A stretch of DNA of 64,000 bases, taken from NCBI RefSeq assembly GCF_017352375.1, contig NZ_JAFEVR010000004.1:1178001-1242000 (forward strand), read 5' to 3'. Below the pieces are notes generated by a model. It ran no database searches. It was not told where the DNA came from and saw nothing but the letters and a program-made list of their open reading frames with translations. Positions 63,143 through 64,000 of this stretch are shown here, piece after piece; position 1 is the stretch's first letter, and each line of letters begins with the position of its first letter. The stretch comes from Mycolicibacterium sp. S2-37. Lineage in GTDB: Bacteria; Actinomycetota; Actinomycetes; Mycobacteriales; Mycobacteriaceae. The translations under genes were made by a program, and so were the position numbers.

Positions 63143-63166
63143 GTAACCTACGTACCCGTAGGTTAC
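63143..63166. promoter_or_regulatory. 24-bp palindromic operator at the desA3 promoter
   Basis: GTAACCTACG and CGTAGGTTAC form perfect 10-bp arms around TACC. On the minus strand the palindrome contains TAACCT, a possible -10 box, so a bound protein would block polymerase. The size and symmetry suit a TetR-family dimer. It lies between desA3 and the ferredoxin reductase gene. Confidence 0.7.
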
Positions 63167-63179
63167 CAGTGAGTAAACC

Positions 63180-64000
63180 TCACACGTCGAGCGTGCAGTC
63201 CCCTGACGCCGCGGAAACGCAGGTCTGGATGCGGTTGCCCGGCTCGTGCTCGACGCCGGTGCGCAGATCCCGGACATGGCCCTCGACCAGACCCACCACG
63301 CACGACTGGCAGATACCCATCCGGCAGCCGAACGGCATCCGGACACCGGCCTGTTCGCCGGCGTCCATCAGCGATGTCGCGGCGTCGACCTCTACAGTCT
63401 TTCCACTGCGCGCGAATTCAACCGTCCCGCCCGCCCCGTGCACCGCGGTGCGCACCGCGGCGAACCGTTCCAGGTGCAGGTGATCGCCGATGCCTGCGGC
63501 GGTCCACTTCTTCTCGGCATCGGCGAGCATGCCCTCCGGCCCGCAGGCCCAGACCTGCCGGTCACGCCAATCGGGCACATGGTCGTCGAGCTTGGCCAGA
63601 TCGAGCCTGCCCTCGGTGCGGGTGGCCCGCAGCGTCAGCCGGTAGCCGGGATGGCCGTCGTGCAGTTCGGCCAGTTCGGGCCGGAACAGCACGTCGGCCT
63701 CGGCGGGAGCGGAGTGCAGGTGGACGACGTCGGCGATCTGGTCGCGGCGGGCCAGGGTGCGCAGCATCGACATCACCGGGGTGATACCCGAACCGCCGGT
63801 GAGGAACAGCACCTTGGCCGGCGCCGGGTCCGGCATCACGAAGTTCCCCTGGGGCGCGGCCAGCCGCACGATCGTGCCCGGCGTGACCCCGCCGACGAGG
63901 TGCGTCGACAGGAACCCCTCGGGCATGGCCTTGACCGTGATGGTGATGGTGCGCCCGCCGGTGACCGGGCTCGAGGTCAGCGAGTAGGACCGCCATCGCC
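63180..64000 (-). CDS. Ferredoxin reductase with C-terminal [2Fe-2S] domain (Rv3230c type; 5' end beyond window)
   Basis: The C-terminal 273 residues are visible. The first, [12 protein letters not shown], is the FAD-binding RxYS motif, followed by NAD-binding [16 protein letters not shown] and ACGPEGM. A plant-type [2Fe-2S] domain ends the protein ([12 protein letters not shown] plus a final Cys in IQTCVS). This is the electron-transfer partner of DesA3, passing electrons from NADPH to the desaturase. The stop is 68 bp upstream of the desA3 ATG and the palindromic operator lies between. Confidence 0.92.
   Translation of the reverse strand, partial: RWRSYSLTSSPVTGGRTITITVKAMPEGFLSTHLVGGVTPGTIVRLAAPQGNFVMPDPAPAKVLFLTGGSGITPVMSMLRTLARRDQIADVVHLHSAPAEADVLFRPELAELHDGHPGYRLTLRATRTEGRLDLAKLDDHVPDWRDRQVWACGPEGMLADAEKKWTAAGIGDHLHLERFAAVRTAVHGAGGTVEFARSGKTVEVDAATSLMDAGEQAGVRMPFGCRMGICQSCVVGLVEGHVRDLRTGVEHEPGNRIQTCVSAASGDCTLDV

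Noticed and set aside
63120..63170. The desA3 upstream palindrome considered as a terminator for the ferredoxin reductase gene
   Set aside because: No T-run follows, it lies in front of desA3 and overlaps a -10 box, so an operator is more likely.

Overview
The window is high-GC actinobacterial DNA and almost certainly comes from an environmental, fast-growing mycobacterium (Mycolicibacterium-type). From about 13.7 kb to the right edge, gene content and order follow the block known as Rv3193c to Rv3230c in Mycobacterium tuberculosis. It includes mycobacterial hallmarks: WhiB1, WhiB7, AdnA/AdnB, SigH with its anti-sigma factor, UvrD2, mycoredoxin-1, PdtaS and DesA3. Coding density is very high, many neighbours overlap by 4 bp, and many starts are GTG placed 6-8 nt after a TANNNT-like -10 box, as in leaderless mycobacterial transcripts.

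Left accessory part (1-8.5 kb): a minus-strand cluster encodes a GntR regulator (cut by the window edge), an HMG-CoA-lyase-family enzyme, a family III CoA transferase and a complete nitrate/sulfonate/taurine-type ABC importer. A divergent 2-hydroxycarboxylate transporter faces it, and the shared promoter region carries two GntR/FCD-like palindromes. I read this as an uptake, CoA-activation and retro-Claisen cleavage system for a branched hydroxy acid such as citramalate or 3-hydroxy-3-methylglutarate. About 1.1 kb of decayed sequence with gene remnants follows, then an initiator tRNA.

Middle (8.7-27.4 kb): an FAD oxidoreductase with a large BTAD/AAA regulator; a conserved cluster of little-studied proteins (UPF0182 membrane protein, PDZ-S16 protease, DUF2342 metalloprotease, orphan TOMM-cyclodehydratase-like protein, ABC1/AarF kinase-like protein); whiB7 with an alanine-rich leader ORF and attenuator hairpin; uvrD2, mrx1, nudC, a potassium channel and a DoxX-like protein.

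Right (27.4-64 kb): the adnA-adnB resection nuclease operon; lipV, an alkyltransferase-like protein, moeZ, a DUF3152 metzincin-like protein and a TetR regulator; rhlE with its PQQ-like partner; a ParA-like ATPase diverging from a gpm2-entC-GNAT operon; a lipid kinase; whiB1; pdtaS; a biotinyl protein; a 30-residue ribosomal protein bL37 gene; sigH-rshA; several methyltransferases; an HMCES/YedK protein; aroA-rsgA-methyltransferase; an aldo-keto reductase; and the desA3/ferredoxin-reductase desaturase pair, the latter cut by the window end.

The features most worth a second look are the citramalate/HMG-type cassette, a tandem array of 9-codon upstream ORFs before a small membrane-protein gene, the whiB7 leader, the orphan cyclodehydratase cluster, the palindromic operator at desA3, and two back-to-back leaderless promoters about 1 bp apart. 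No CRISPR array, insertion sequence, prophage or rRNA gene was seen.
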